From positions 3,461,001 through 3,525,000 of the forward strand of contig NZ_CP016268.1 of assembly GCF_001677435.1 (NCBI RefSeq): a stretch of DNA of 64,000 nt. The letters run 5' to 3'. The stretch is from Woeseia oceani (GTDB lineage: Bacteria; Pseudomonadota; Gammaproteobacteria; Steroidobacterales; Woeseiaceae). The notes beneath the pieces are model-generated. The model did not search any database, had not been told where the DNA came from, and saw only the letters and a list, made by a program, of their open reading frames with translations. Below are positions 35,580-44,613 of this stretch, piece by piece. Position 1 is the stretch's first letter. Every line of letters starts with the position of its first letter. Both the position numbers and the translations under genes were made by a program.

Positions 35580-36995
35580 ATGACTGATCCCGGCTGGCTT
35601 TCCGTACTTCCACCGCTGCTTGCTATCGCGCTCGCCATCTGGAGCAAGCAGGTCATACTGTCATTGTTCGCCGGCATCTGGATGGGCTTTCTCATCCTGA
35701 ATGGATTCAACCCATTGCTTGGCGTGACCGCCGGACTGGATGGCGTCATGAACGTCTTCACCGATCCGGGCGACACCCGGGTACTGGTGTTCACGCTGCT
35801 CATCGGCTCGCTGATCGCAACCATTGAAGAATCGGGCGGCGTTCGCGGCTTCGTGCATTTCCTGGAGTCGCGGCGCTTTGTGCACAACCGTGTTCGCGCA
35901 CAGGTACTGGCCTGGTTGACCGGCATCGTTATTTTCATCGAATCAAATATCACTTTGCTGGTCGCCGGTGCAGTCAGCCGCCCGCTGTTTGATCGCTACC
36001 GGATTTCCCGCGAGAAGCTGGCCTACCTTATTGATGCAACCTCAGCACCGGTGTGCGTCATGATTCCGCTCAATGCCTGGGGCGCAGTCATCATTGGACT
36101 GGTTGCCGCCACCGGCATTGAAGACCCGCTGCCAGTCTTCATCTCCTCAATTCCGTACAACTTGTACGCGATCACGGCCATCATCTTGTCCGCGGTCGTT
36201 ATCTGGAAGAACATCAATATCGGGCCGATGAAAGCGGCTGAAGAACGCACCGCACGCGGCGAATTCCTGTGGCCCGGCGCGACTCCAATGGTAGACGTAT
36301 CGGCCGAACAGGACGCCGGGCACGAAGGCGAACCGCCACCGCCTGCCTACCTCATGATGCTGCCCATACTCGCCATGATTCTGATGATGCCAATTGGCCT
36401 CTATATCACTGGCAACGGCAGCATCATTGAAGGCTCCGGTTCAGAATCCATTCTGTGGGCCATCAGTTTCGCCATTTTGGTCAGCTGGGTACTGATGCTG
36501 GCGCGCGGTCAGACCACGATCAATGAACTCATGCGCGTGTTCATGAAAGGCGCCGGTGCGCTGTTGCCAATAGCGACCATACTGTTGCTCGCACTGGCGC
36601 TCGGCGACGTCGCCAAGCTGCTGGGCACCGGGCCGTACGTTGCCGGTGTGGTCGGCGCGACTGTCCCGGAGCCGATGCTCGCACCGCTGGTGTTCCTCAC
36701 CTCGGCGTTCATCGCGTTTTCGGTAGGCTCGAGCTGGGGCACGTTTGCCATCATGATTCCGATCGCCATCCCCATCGCCACCACACTGGGATTACCCGTT
36801 CCGCTGATGCTGGGCGCGGCGATTTCGGGTGCTATCTTCGGTGACCATGCATCACCAATCAGCGACACAACGGTCGTCGCCTCCATGGCCTCCGCCACCG
36901 ATCACATCGACCATGTGCGGACTCAATTGCCGTATGCGCTGCTCGCCGCCGCCATTTCGGCAGTCGGCTTTTTTCTGCTTGGCCTGTTTGCCTGA
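35580..36995 (+). CDS. NhaC-family antiporter (third of three)
   Basis: 471 residues, about 12 helices. Signatures: ATSAPVCVMIPLNAWGAVII and the second half SVGSSWGTFAIMIPIAIPIA, followed by SGAIFGDHASPISDTTVVAS. It follows the polyamine acetyl/deacetyl pair by 66 bases on the same strand. Members of this family exchange Na+ and H+ or organic ions, so transport related to amine metabolism is possible but unproven. Confidence 0.92.
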   Translation: MTDPGWLSVLPPLLAIALAIWSKQVILSLFAGIWMGFLILNGFNPLLGVTAGLDGVMNVFTDPGDTRVLVFTLLIGSLIATIEESGGVRGFVHFLESRRFVHNRVRAQVLAWLTGIVIFIESNITLLVAGAVSRPLFDRYRISREKLAYLIDATSAPVCVMIPLNAWGAVIIGLVAATGIEDPLPVFISSIPYNLYAITAIILSAVVIWKNINIGPMKAAEERTARGEFLWPGATPMVDVSAEQDAGHEGEPPPPAYLMMLPILAMILMMPIGLYITGNGSIIEGSGSESILWAISFAILVSWVLMLARGQTTINELMRVFMKGAGALLPIATILLLALALGDVAKLLGTGPYVAGVVGATVPEPMLAPLVFLTSAFIAFSVGSSWGTFAIMIPIAIPIATTLGLPVPLMLGAAISGAIFGDHASPISDTTVVASMASATDHIDHVRTQLPYALLAAAISAVGFFLLGLFA

Positions 36996-37141
36996 GCCGT
37001 TTTCACGGTCGCAACTTGCTGCGAAACAGTACAAGCGCTGCCACCGGGAGATTCGTCACTGCAGGTCGTGCTGACCCGTGGTCGATCGCTTAGGCCAACT
37101 GCCACTGAACGCTACGGAATCCGCCATTGTGGCATTGCGTC

Positions 37142-37445
37142 CTGTTGCGCCTTTCTGTCCCGAATTTTCTCGCCCAAACGACGACCGTCACGGGCGAGCT
37201 GATGTGCCCGGTCGAGATACCGGCAACCTACAAGACGATTGAGTAGCGCGTCCGGGGAACTCCGGCAACTGCCAGAGCTTTGCAGAAAGCACTGCAGGAC
37301 GAGGGCTACTACAGTGCAGGGTTCGACGGTCCTTTCGGCAAACTTACACTGCTGGCAGTCCAGTCATGCGGCAAAAAACGGCCTGCCTACAGACAGCAAC
37401 TACGCGCCGCTGTATATGCTCAGGAAACTCGGAACCGGCATTTGA
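37142..37445 (+). pseudogene. Decayed peptidoglycan-binding (PG_binding_1) protein gene
   Basis: In one frame the sequence reads ELMCPVEIPATYKTIE, then a TAG stop at 37244, then RVRGTPATARALQKALQDEG and YYSAGFDGPFGKLTLLAVQ. This matches the tail repeat (PAEYKTV..RV..TPA) and PG-binding domain of exported peptidoglycan-binding proteins. The continuation AAKNGLPTDSNYAPLYMLRK appears in another frame and ends at TGA 37445, so a frameshift lies at about 37350-37370. One stop and one frameshift inside one domain mark a pseudogene; no intact start was found. Confidence 0.75.
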
Positions 37446-37677
37446 TCGAACCCGCAAACAGCAGACCGGCCGTCGCCAAACGGCAATCGGCCGTTTCCGG
37501 TTCAGCAGTTCAGTCAGGGTCTGGCGTTTGTTAACGATTGTTGCATTTGGCCGGACCGCAGGAATTCACCGATAGACTCGTTGCCGTAGACATTGAGTTC
37601 CGCCCCCCCGGATTACACCGGACTCAATTCACGCGTCAGATCGGGCTCGAAGTTGGATCGAGACCGTTTGGGCAATG

Positions 37678-37709
37678 CCGGCGATCGCCTTTTGATCGCC
37701 GGTTTTTTT
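37678..37709 (+). terminator. Strong Rho-independent terminator facing right
   Basis: Stem CCGGCGATC / GATCGCCGG (9 bp) with a 7-base loop, then seven T. It lies 232 bases past the peptidoglycan-binding pseudogene and touches the stop of the minus-strand serine hydrolase. No intact plus-strand gene lies within the preceding 680 bases, so it either belonged to the dead gene or ends an unseen small RNA. Confidence 0.85.
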
Positions 37710-38769
37710 ATGGCAGGTAGAGTTCGGCCACGGCCTCAGCAAGTGGTTTGACATCCGGACCGCGCCGGTTGGTGAGAACCAGTACGGTCATTCTGTGGTC
37801 AGGATAGCGAATGACGTAGTTGCGAAAACCACTGGTACTGCCATCGTGGTGCAGTCGGCGGTGCCCGTTCTTGCGATCAACCCGCCACCCGAGCCCGTAG
37901 TCGCCAAAATTTCCGGTCCACATTTGCCGCAACGATTTTTGGGACAGGATCCGCTCCGTGTACAGTGCCTGATCCCACTTGTAGTAGTCACGCAGTGACG
38001 TGTAAATACCACCATCGCCCAGCACGGCACTTGTTGTGCTTTGATCGGAGAAGCTGACTTTGCCGTTGTCGACGGTGTAACCGTAGGCGCGATTGGCCAC
38101 GGTTGACACACCGCGCTGGTACGCGACCGTGTTGTCCATACCCAGCGGTTCAAATATGTGTTCTTGGAGGAACCGGGCGAATGGCATTCCCGTAATATCT
38201 TCGATCAGCATCGCCAACACCGCGTACCCAGTATTGCTGTAGCGGTACTCGCTACCCGGCGGGAAATAGGTTTCGCTGACGTCGTACATCATGCGCAAGG
38301 CATCGCGGTCAGATACCTGTCCTGCATAATCGTCGGGAATCATGCCCTCGTAGTCGATCAGACCCGAGTTGTGCTGCAGCAAATGACGCAGGGTAATTTC
38401 GCGGCCGTAGGCAGGAAACTCATCGAATGAGTCCGACAATGTGTCATCAAGACTCAGCTTGCCCTGCTCGACCAGCAGCATGATGCTGCTGGCCGTGAAC
38501 TGCTTGGTGATGGATGCCAAACGAAAGTTGCTCGTCGGTGCAATGGCAATGCCGTCTTCAAGGTTTGCCATGCCGTAGGTCCGTTCCAGCACCACATCAC
38601 CGTCACGTATAACCATGACTGCCGCACCCGGCACGTCGTCGCCCTGATAGCGACTGAACAGATTGTCCACATCCGCCGCCAAGTTACTCCCTCCTGTTCC
38701 GGTGCTGCAGGCTGCGACACTCAGAACTGCAAAAACAAAGATCAGTTTCAATGGTCTGGTCACTGGCAC
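37708..38769 (-). CDS. Class C beta-lactamase-like serine hydrolase, lipoprotein
   Basis: 353 residues. GTG start (38769; GTG 38763 also possible) after GAGGT. Signal with lipobox (FVFAVLSVAACS). Catalytic SxxK in RLASITKQFTASSIM, YxN in EYRYSNTGYAV, and the third box HHDGSTSGF (HDG in place of KTG). This places it among the EstB/Pab87-type hydrolases and D-aminopeptidases rather than true antibiotic beta-lactamases. Substrate unknown; outer-surface or periplasmic esterase/peptidase likely. Confidence 0.9.
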   Translation of the reverse strand: MPVTRPLKLIFVFAVLSVAACSTGTGGSNLAADVDNLFSRYQGDDVPGAAVMVIRDGDVVLERTYGMANLEDGIAIAPTSNFRLASITKQFTASSIMLLVEQGKLSLDDTLSDSFDEFPAYGREITLRHLLQHNSGLIDYEGMIPDDYAGQVSDRDALRMMYDVSETYFPPGSEYRYSNTGYAVLAMLIEDITGMPFARFLQEHIFEPLGMDNTVAYQRGVSTVANRAYGYTVDNGKVSFSDQSTTSAVLGDGGIYTSLRDYYKWDQALYTERILSQKSLRQMWTGNFGDYGLGWRVDRKNGHRRLHHDGSTSGFRNYVIRYPDHRMTVLVLTNRRGPDVKPLAEAVAELYLP

Positions 38770-38816
38770 ACCTCGTTGGATTGCTGTTGCGATTCAGCGG
38801 CAACTCACTACAAAAA

Positions 38817-39656
38817 TCACGGCTCGTATAACATCCCGGCAAAACTGAATGCCACCGGCCCTGTCATCACAGCTACATCGTCATCGCGAATTTCGATCTG
38901 CACATCGCCCCCTGGCAGGCTCACAGTGACTTGCGCCGCCGTGGTCAAGCCGCGCGCTCGCGCTGCGAACACGGCCGCACAAGCGCCGCTGCCACATGCC
39001 ATGGTCAGCCCGGCGCCACGCTCGAAAACGACGAGGCGGATTCGGTCGTTATTCAGCAACTGCGCAATACCAACATTTGCCTGCTGCGGAAACACCGGAT
39101 TCTGCTGTATCACCGGTCCCAGCGTTCTGATGTCGATGGCATCCAGATCGTCAACAAAGAATACCGCGTGTGGATTGCCCACATTGACAGCGGCCGGGTC
39201 CTGCAACTCGCCCGCGCCTATGCCGAGATGCAGGGTGTCTTCAGCCGCAGCGAGCGGGATCCGTTGCCAATCCATGCTCACCTTGCCCATCTCGCAACGC
39301 ACCTGTTGATCTCCGGCCCGGTCACAACGCAACACGCCGGCCCGCGTTTCGAGCAGCACGCTGTCGCTGCCCGTCTCCTCAAGAAGCAACCACGCCACAC
39401 AGCGAGTCGCGTTGCCGCAGGCTTCCGCTTCCCGCCCGTCAGTGTTCAGAATGCGCATGAATGCCAGCGCGGAATCTGCCTGCTCAATAAGTATGAGCTG
39501 GTCCGCGCCAACCCCGGTTTGCACATCGCAAATTCGAACAATCTCCTCGACAGCCGGCGACCAGGCATCGTTACGCACGTCCACGATCACGAAATGATTG
39601 CGCAGGCCGTGCATTTTTATGAACGGCCGTCCGTCGCGCCGCACAGACTCAGTCAT
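38817..39656 (-). CDS. dapF: Diaminopimelate epimerase
   Basis: 279 residues, full length. Converts LL- to meso-diaminopimelate for lysine and peptidoglycan. Both catalytic cysteines are present: EACGNATRCVAW and MACGSGACAAVFA. FIKMHGLRNHFVIVDVR is the N-terminal substrate region. Starts within the last 8 bases of the M20 amidohydrolase gene, so the two are translationally coupled. Confidence 0.97.
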   Translation of the reverse strand: MTESVRRDGRPFIKMHGLRNHFVIVDVRNDAWSPAVEEIVRICDVQTGVGADQLILIEQADSALAFMRILNTDGREAEACGNATRCVAWLLLEETGSDSVLLETRAGVLRCDRAGDQQVRCEMGKVSMDWQRIPLAAAEDTLHLGIGAGELQDPAAVNVGNPHAVFFVDDLDAIDIRTLGPVIQQNPVFPQQANVGIAQLLNNDRIRLVVFERGAGLTMACGSGACAAVFAARARGLTTAAQVTVSLPGGDVQIEIRDDDVAVMTGPVAFSFAGMLYEP

Positions 39657-40782
39657 GATTGTTGCTGCCGAGGCATATATCGATAATTTTCAGGAACACG
39701 TGCGCACCTTGCTGTAGCAGAGCATCGGGGAAATCGTAATCGTCATTGTGCAATGCCGGCACCGTTTCGCCGGCGCCGAGACCGAAGAAAGCGCCAGCAC
39801 CCAACTGGGTAAACCGGCCGAAGTCTTCCGACCAGCGAAACGGTTCGGCTATTTCAGCCAGCGACATTCCAACGGATGCCTGCCTGACAATATCCACGGC
39901 CGCCGGTGAATTCACCGTCGCATCAAACACGTCCTGGTAGTCAATGTCGAACTGCAGGCCGCAACGCCCGGCCTCATGCCGCACAAGGGTTTCGAAATGT
40001 TGCACCAGGCGACGCATCGTCGCATCGGTTTCCGCGCGTAGCGTCACGCAGACTTCCGCCGCAGCGGGCGCCATCCCGAAGTTCGGGCCGCCCATGCTCA
40101 CCCCGACCACCGTCGCAAGAACCAGCTCATCCGCGGCGAGCGCGGCTGCCACGTTGTCGCTGGCGTCGAGGATACGGGCCACTGCGGCTGCCGGACTGCT
40201 GCCGGTTTCCGGTTGGGCCGCGTGCGCGGCCTTGCCCGTCAGGCGCACCCGCATGCCTCGCGAGGCGCAGGAAAACGTTCCTTCACGCACGATGATCTGG
40301 CCTGCTGGAAAACCCGGCACGTTGTGCAGACCGAAAACCAGATCGGGGCGAATCCTGAAAAATTGCGGATCAGCTGTGACCTGCTGCGCGCCGACTCCGG
40401 TTTCCTCCGCTGGCTGGTATAGCAGTACAACCCGCCCCCTTGCCGGCCGTTGTCGGGCAAGCCGCTCGCCAACCATCGCCAGAATGGCCATGTGACCGTC
40501 GTGGCCGCACTTGTGGGATACGCCCATGCGGGTTGAATGCCACGGCAGATCGGCCGACTCCTGCACCGGCAAAGCGTCCAGCTCACAGCGCAACATGAGC
40601 GTGTCACCCGCCACCCCGGAGTCGAATACGAAAGCGACACCGCTGCCGCCCAGCCCGCTGAACACGGCGTCCGGCCAGAGTGGCGCGAAAAAATCACGGA
40701 TGCGCGCGGCTGTCGCATGCTCGGAACCCGACAGATCGGGGCAGGCATGCAGCGAGTGGCGCAATTGCAGTGCAGCAGTCAT
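39649..40782 (-). CDS. M20 family amidohydrolase (hippurate hydrolase-like)
   Basis: 377 residues. M20D signatures: metal Cys-His in SHKCGHDGHMAILAMV, Glu pair in YQPAEETGVGAQ, His in FGLHNVPGFPAGQI and a dimerisation domain (GKAAHAAQPETGSSPAAAVA). Family members deacylate N-acyl amino acids, hippurate or N-acetyl-LL-diaminopimelate. The 8-bp overlap with dapF raises the idea of N-acyl-DAP deacylation, but the dapE-versus-dapL route cannot be judged here. Confidence 0.92.
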   Translation of the reverse strand: MTAALQLRHSLHACPDLSGSEHATAARIRDFFAPLWPDAVFSGLGGSGVAFVFDSGVAGDTLMLRCELDALPVQESADLPWHSTRMGVSHKCGHDGHMAILAMVGERLARQRPARGRVVLLYQPAEETGVGAQQVTADPQFFRIRPDLVFGLHNVPGFPAGQIIVREGTFSCASRGMRVRLTGKAAHAAQPETGSSPAAAVARILDASDNVAAALAADELVLATVVGVSMGGPNFGMAPAAAEVCVTLRAETDATMRRLVQHFETLVRHEAGRCGLQFDIDYQDVFDATVNSPAAVDIVRQASVGMSLAEIAEPFRWSEDFGRFTQLGAGAFFGLGAGETVPALHNDDYDFPDALLQQGAHVFLKIIDICLGSNNHD

Positions 40783-40892
40783 GGCCGCGGATGATGTCAG
40801 GATGCGTGGCCGCTGTCAGCTGCCGGCGTTGCCCTCTCCTGCTTCGACAGAGTAAATTGTTTTGGACACTCACTGCGCACAGGAAACCTGAA

Positions 40893-41597
40893 ATGAGCAT
40901 GACGGAAACCTTGTTTCGTGACGACGCCTATCTTCGCGACTGCGAAGCCACGGTGCTGGATGTCGAAGGTAACGCGGTCATACTTGATCGAACGGTGTTC
41001 TATGCCATGGGCGGCGGGCAACCCGGGGATACCGGCATCTTGCGCTGGGACGGCGGCGAAGCCACCGTGGTCGACACCCGTTACGGCGACCGCGGTGCCA
41101 TTCGGCATATCCTTGAGAGCGAAGCGGATGCACCGCCGGCCGGCATAGGAATAAAAGCGATCGTGGACTGGGATCGCCGCTACCGCCATATGCGCATGCA
41201 CACGGCACTGCACCTGCTGGGAACGGTACTCCAGTACGGGGTGACCGGCGGCAATATCGCCGCGGATCGCAGCCGACTCGACTTTGACATGCAGGACACT
41301 GTCGACAAAGACGCTGTCACCGCCAAACTGCAGGCTCTGGTGGATGCCGACACGCCCGTCACTTCGCGCTGGATCACTGATGAAGAACTTGCCGCGCAAC
41401 CCGAGCTCGTGCGAACCATGTCAGTACAACCGCCCAAAGGCGCCGGCAAGATCCGCTTGCTGGAGATCGAGGGTATCGACTTGCAACCGTGCGGTGGCAC
41501 TCACCTGCGATCAACCGGCGAGGTAGGCGCGATAGTCGTCAGCAAAGTGGAGAAAAAGGGTAGTCGAAACCGCCGCGTGTATATCGAACTGCCCTGA
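40893..41597 (+). CDS. Alanyl-tRNA editing protein AlaX
   Basis: Start ATG 40893 after AGGAAACCTGAA; 234 residues. Stand-alone editing domain that hydrolyses Ser- or Gly-tRNA-Ala. Zinc/catalytic motifs HxxxH in RMHTALHLLGTV and CxxxH in QPCGGTHLRSTGE. The glycine-rich AMGGGQPGDTGIL is shared with AlaRS editing domains. It is divergent from the M20 gene. Confidence 0.93.
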   Translation: MSMTETLFRDDAYLRDCEATVLDVEGNAVILDRTVFYAMGGGQPGDTGILRWDGGEATVVDTRYGDRGAIRHILESEADAPPAGIGIKAIVDWDRRYRHMRMHTALHLLGTVLQYGVTGGNIAADRSRLDFDMQDTVDKDAVTAKLQALVDADTPVTSRWITDEELAAQPELVRTMSVQPPKGAGKIRLLEIEGIDLQPCGGTHLRSTGEVGAIVVSKVEKKGSRNRRVYIELP

Positions 41598-41742
41598 CCC
41601 AGCCCCGATCATCGCGGATGGGCCTTGCAGGCGACCAGCGGCTTTTGCACCCAGCCGATGAAATAACCGCGCCGGACCGGTCAGTCTGTGGCGGCCGTTC
41701 GGCTATGCTCCGACTCCGCCAGATAATAACGCGAGCAAGGCA

Positions 41743-43059
41743 ATGAGCACCCAACCCATCCCGGCAACCCCGGATCAGATTCCCGGTCCCGTCACACTGG
41801 CGGAACGCTTCGGCACGATCGATACCCTGCGGGGCGTCGCCGTGCTCGGTATCCTGATCATGAACATCTACGGCTTTGCGATGCCCTTCGCGGCCTACAG
41901 CAATCCGCTCGTGATGGGTGGCATGGAGTGGTACAACATCGGCACGTGGTTCGCGACCCACGTCATCGCCGACCAGAAATTCATGACCATCTTCTCGATG
42001 TTGTTCGGTGCAGGCATCGTGCTCATGTGGGAACGGGCCAGGGCCCGCGACGCGAAATTCGGTCGCATTTACTACCGTCGGATGTTCTGGCTGCTGGTGA
42101 TCGGGCTGATCCATGGCTACCTGATCTGGTTTGGCGACATCCTGTTTCACTACGCATTGATGGGCATGCTCATCTACCCGATGCGCAAGTTGCAGGCTCG
42201 TACGCTGATAATCGTCGCCTGTCTGTTGCTGCCGGTCGCGCTGCTATTGAATCACGGTGGCTACATCTACCTTTCCGACCTGCAAAGCCGGACCGCGAAC
42301 ATCACGGCCCTGCAGCAAGCCGGCGAAACGATCAGCGAAGAGCAGCAGGCCAGCCTCGACGAATGGGCAGAAATCGGTGCCTTCCTGGAACCCAGTGACG
42401 AAACGCTGCAGGAAGATCTGGATGCCTATCTCGGCACTTACGGAGATGCTGTCAAGCACCGGGCGCCGATTCTGCAGGCCATGCAAATCAACATGACGAT
42501 CTGGTTTGCGGTATGGCGCATCGGCGCGCTCATGCTGATCGGCATGGCGCTGATGAAACTCGGTGTGTTTTCCGGCAGCCGAACTCCCGGCTTTTACACG
42601 CGGCTGATGCTGATTGGCTACGGCATTGGCCTGCCTCTGTCGATATACAGCGCCATGGACTTGCACGCGCACGACTTCAGTGGTCTGTACATGATGCAGC
42701 GCGGCGGTATCGCGAACTACATCGGCAGCATCCTGGTGGCGCTGGGCCATATCGGTCTGGTCATAGGCATCGTTAAGAAAGGCGCGCTGCGTAATTTAAG
42801 CGCACGGTTTGCGGCGGTAGGTCGCATGGCATTCAGCAACTACCTCATGCACTCCATCGTGATGACCACCATTTTCTACGGCCACGGGCTGGGCCTGTAT
42901 GGCAGCGTTCCGCGCGCTGCGCAGATGCTGTTTGTTGCCGGCATGCTGGGTCTGCAACTGCTACTCAGCCCCTGGTGGCTGGCACGCTATCGGTTCGGAC
43001 CGGCGGAGTGGCTGTGGCGCTCACTGACCTACTGGCAACGGCAGCCTATGAAAGCATGA
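41743..43059 (+). CDS. DUF418 family integral membrane protein (YeiB-like)
   Basis: 438 residues, about nine or ten helices. N-terminal family signature RFGTIDTLRGVAVLGILIMN, then FSMLFGAGIVLMWERARARD and the C-terminal DUF418 region GRMAFSNYLMHSIVMTTIFY and LSPWWLARYRFGPAEWLWRS. The fold is related to membrane acyltransferases, and members are associated with small-molecule export or acylation; no specific function known. Confidence 0.9.
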   Translation: MSTQPIPATPDQIPGPVTLAERFGTIDTLRGVAVLGILIMNIYGFAMPFAAYSNPLVMGGMEWYNIGTWFATHVIADQKFMTIFSMLFGAGIVLMWERARARDAKFGRIYYRRMFWLLVIGLIHGYLIWFGDILFHYALMGMLIYPMRKLQARTLIIVACLLLPVALLLNHGGYIYLSDLQSRTANITALQQAGETISEEQQASLDEWAEIGAFLEPSDETLQEDLDAYLGTYGDAVKHRAPILQAMQINMTIWFAVWRIGALMLIGMALMKLGVFSGSRTPGFYTRLMLIGYGIGLPLSIYSAMDLHAHDFSGLYMMQRGGIANYIGSILVALGHIGLVIGIVKKGALRNLSARFAAVGRMAFSNYLMHSIVMTTIFYGHGLGLYGSVPRAAQMLFVAGMLGLQLLLSPWWLARYRFGPAEWLWRSLTYWQRQPMKA

Positions 43060-43107
43060 GGCAGCGTGTGGTCGTGCAGGAAAACTGCGCCATGTCCGGT
43101 ACCGAAG

Positions 43108-44100
43108 CTAGTCGACGGCCAGTATGCGCTGCATCAAGGCCGGATCATCGGGCAGCAAGTCCGACGCCGGCAAGCGTTGCACCAGTTCGCGCCACAGCGG
43201 CCACATGGCGAAGGCTTCGCTGAACAAGGGCAAGGATTCGTCCACTTTGCCGTCAGCGGCCAGCGTCGCGGCGTGCCAGAAAATCATCTCGTGACTGTCC
43301 GGCACCAGCGCTGACGCCGCGCGGTAGGCCACCGTCGCCCGCTCACTGTCACCGTTGGCCATGTACTCATCGCCTTCGTTCATCAACCGGTAGGCGCGTG
43401 CCATCACCAGCAGGCGGCGCAGCTCGACCAGCGGTTCGGGGTGATCTTCTATGCGCAAGTCGAACAGCCGGCCACCCCAGGCAGGTTGCGAGGCATCACC
43501 ACTGACCACCAGCAGTGCAGCCGATTGCTGGCCGCGAATATCACCGCCGTCAGCCTGAGCCGCTTCCAGCGCCGCCAGCATGCGCTCGGCAAGATCGCCT
43601 TGCGATGCGAGATAGGCCCGCTGCATCGCCGCACATACCGTCGGTTTCCACATCAGGTTGGCCTGCACGGTGTAGCCGTCGCCGGCGGCATCGCAATGCG
43701 CATCAATGGCCTTCTCACCGGTGTGGGTCGCCACCACGCCGTTGGCATCGACCATGCCGACCTGACGAACGTCGGCGTTGCCATCCGCTGCGAGCAATGC
43801 CATCAGCGCCTGTTCTGCCGATTTTCCGGCGCTCATCAGCTGCAAGCCCAGCGGCCCGTAATTCGGATCGACGAAAGACTGGGTCGCTACGGCACCGACG
43901 CCCGGCTGTGCCCAGGACACAATGGAGCCGACGGAAAACCAGTGCGACTGCACGGCCACGCCGAGTTCCCCGGTCGCGGCATCGCGCGCAACAATGGAGT
44001 AGGTATGCACCGGCCGCAGTGTATTGCTGTCGGCCAGGGCGAGCGGCGTGCTGCTCAGCGCCAGTATCGCAACGAGTGCAAGACAAACGGATTTGTTCAT
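43108..44100 (-). CDS. DUF1028 protein (Ntn-hydrolase-like), exported
   Basis: Start ATG 44100 after GACGAGGTCACC; signal peptide (VCLALVAILALSSTPLALA). DUF1028 core: TYSIVARDAATGELGVAVQS, then HWFSVGSIVSWAQPGVGAVA and TQSFVDPNYGPLGLQLMSAG. The last 100 residues (LLVMARAYRLMNEGDEYMAN, ERATVAYRAASALVPDS) look TPR-like, as in many DUF1028 proteins. Suspected N-terminal-nucleophile hydrolase; substrate unknown. Confidence 0.9.
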   Translation of the reverse strand: MNKSVCLALVAILALSSTPLALADSNTLRPVHTYSIVARDAATGELGVAVQSHWFSVGSIVSWAQPGVGAVATQSFVDPNYGPLGLQLMSAGKSAEQALMALLAADGNADVRQVGMVDANGVVATHTGEKAIDAHCDAAGDGYTVQANLMWKPTVCAAMQRAYLASQGDLAERMLAALEAAQADGGDIRGQQSAALLVVSGDASQPAWGGRLFDLRIEDHPEPLVELRRLLVMARAYRLMNEGDEYMANGDSERATVAYRAASALVPDSHEMIFWHAATLAADGKVDESLPLFSEAFAMWPLWRELVQRLPASDLLPDDPALMQRILAVD

Positions 44101-44145
44101 GGTGACCTCGTCAGATGACGATTGATTGAGCGGCAAGCGAATGGC

Positions 44146-44520
44146 TCAGCGCGGCGTGTACTGTTCAGCCTCTTCGCGCGTGAGTTCTTCTACCTTCAGA
44201 TCCCAGCGCGCGAGGGTTGAACTGATTCTGAACCGGTACCGGCCGCTTTCCCGAAACAATCTGACGCCGTTGCCGGGACGCTTGGTCTGCAGAATCAGTC
44301 CCTTGTGAAAACCGGTACCGCCGTCAACCAACGAGATTTCGATCGCCATTGACCCCTGGAACTCGCTGTTCACACGCCAGTCCAGTATCCACGGTGCCGT
44401 CACCTCGAACTCGGCGGTGGTGAATGAACCACTACCCGAATATTTTGCGACCTGTTCTTTGCTCGAGACACTCAGGCTGAGCGCGATGCCCAGCATGATT
44501 GCGAGTAGCCTTCTTGTCAT
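44146..44520 (-). CDS. Small exported protein of unknown function
   Basis: Start ATG 44520, with AGGAAA upstream; 124 residues. Signal peptide MTRRLLAIMLGIALSLSVSS. The body is beta-rich (TTAEFEVTAPWILDWRVNSE, VRLFRESGRYRFRISSTLAR), the pattern of a small beta-sandwich that might bind carbohydrate or lipid. No family recognised. It lies 45 bases upstream of the DUF1028 gene on the same strand. Confidence 0.75.
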   Translation of the reverse strand: MTRRLLAIMLGIALSLSVSSKEQVAKYSGSGSFTTAEFEVTAPWILDWRVNSEFQGSMAIEISLVDGGTGFHKGLILQTKRPGNGVRLFRESGRYRFRISSTLARWDLKVEELTREEAEQYTPR

Positions 44521-44613
44521 CTCGTTTCCTGTCTCCAAAACGGCGTCTGGCGGCCACCACGGCCGCCAGCAATACCGGCACTCTAACAAAGGCGCCGCAA
44601 CAGGGAAAACGGA

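Noticed and set aside
37620-37680. tRNA or tmRNA end before the terminator
   Set aside because: GGCTCGAAGTTGGATCGAGACC resembles a stem-loop, but no T-loop consensus, anticodon stem or CCA end could be built.
37708-38769. Antibiotic beta-lactamase (AmpC)
   Set aside because: The third box is HDG rather than KTG and the protein is a lipoprotein, pointing to esterase/peptidase-type serine hydrolases.
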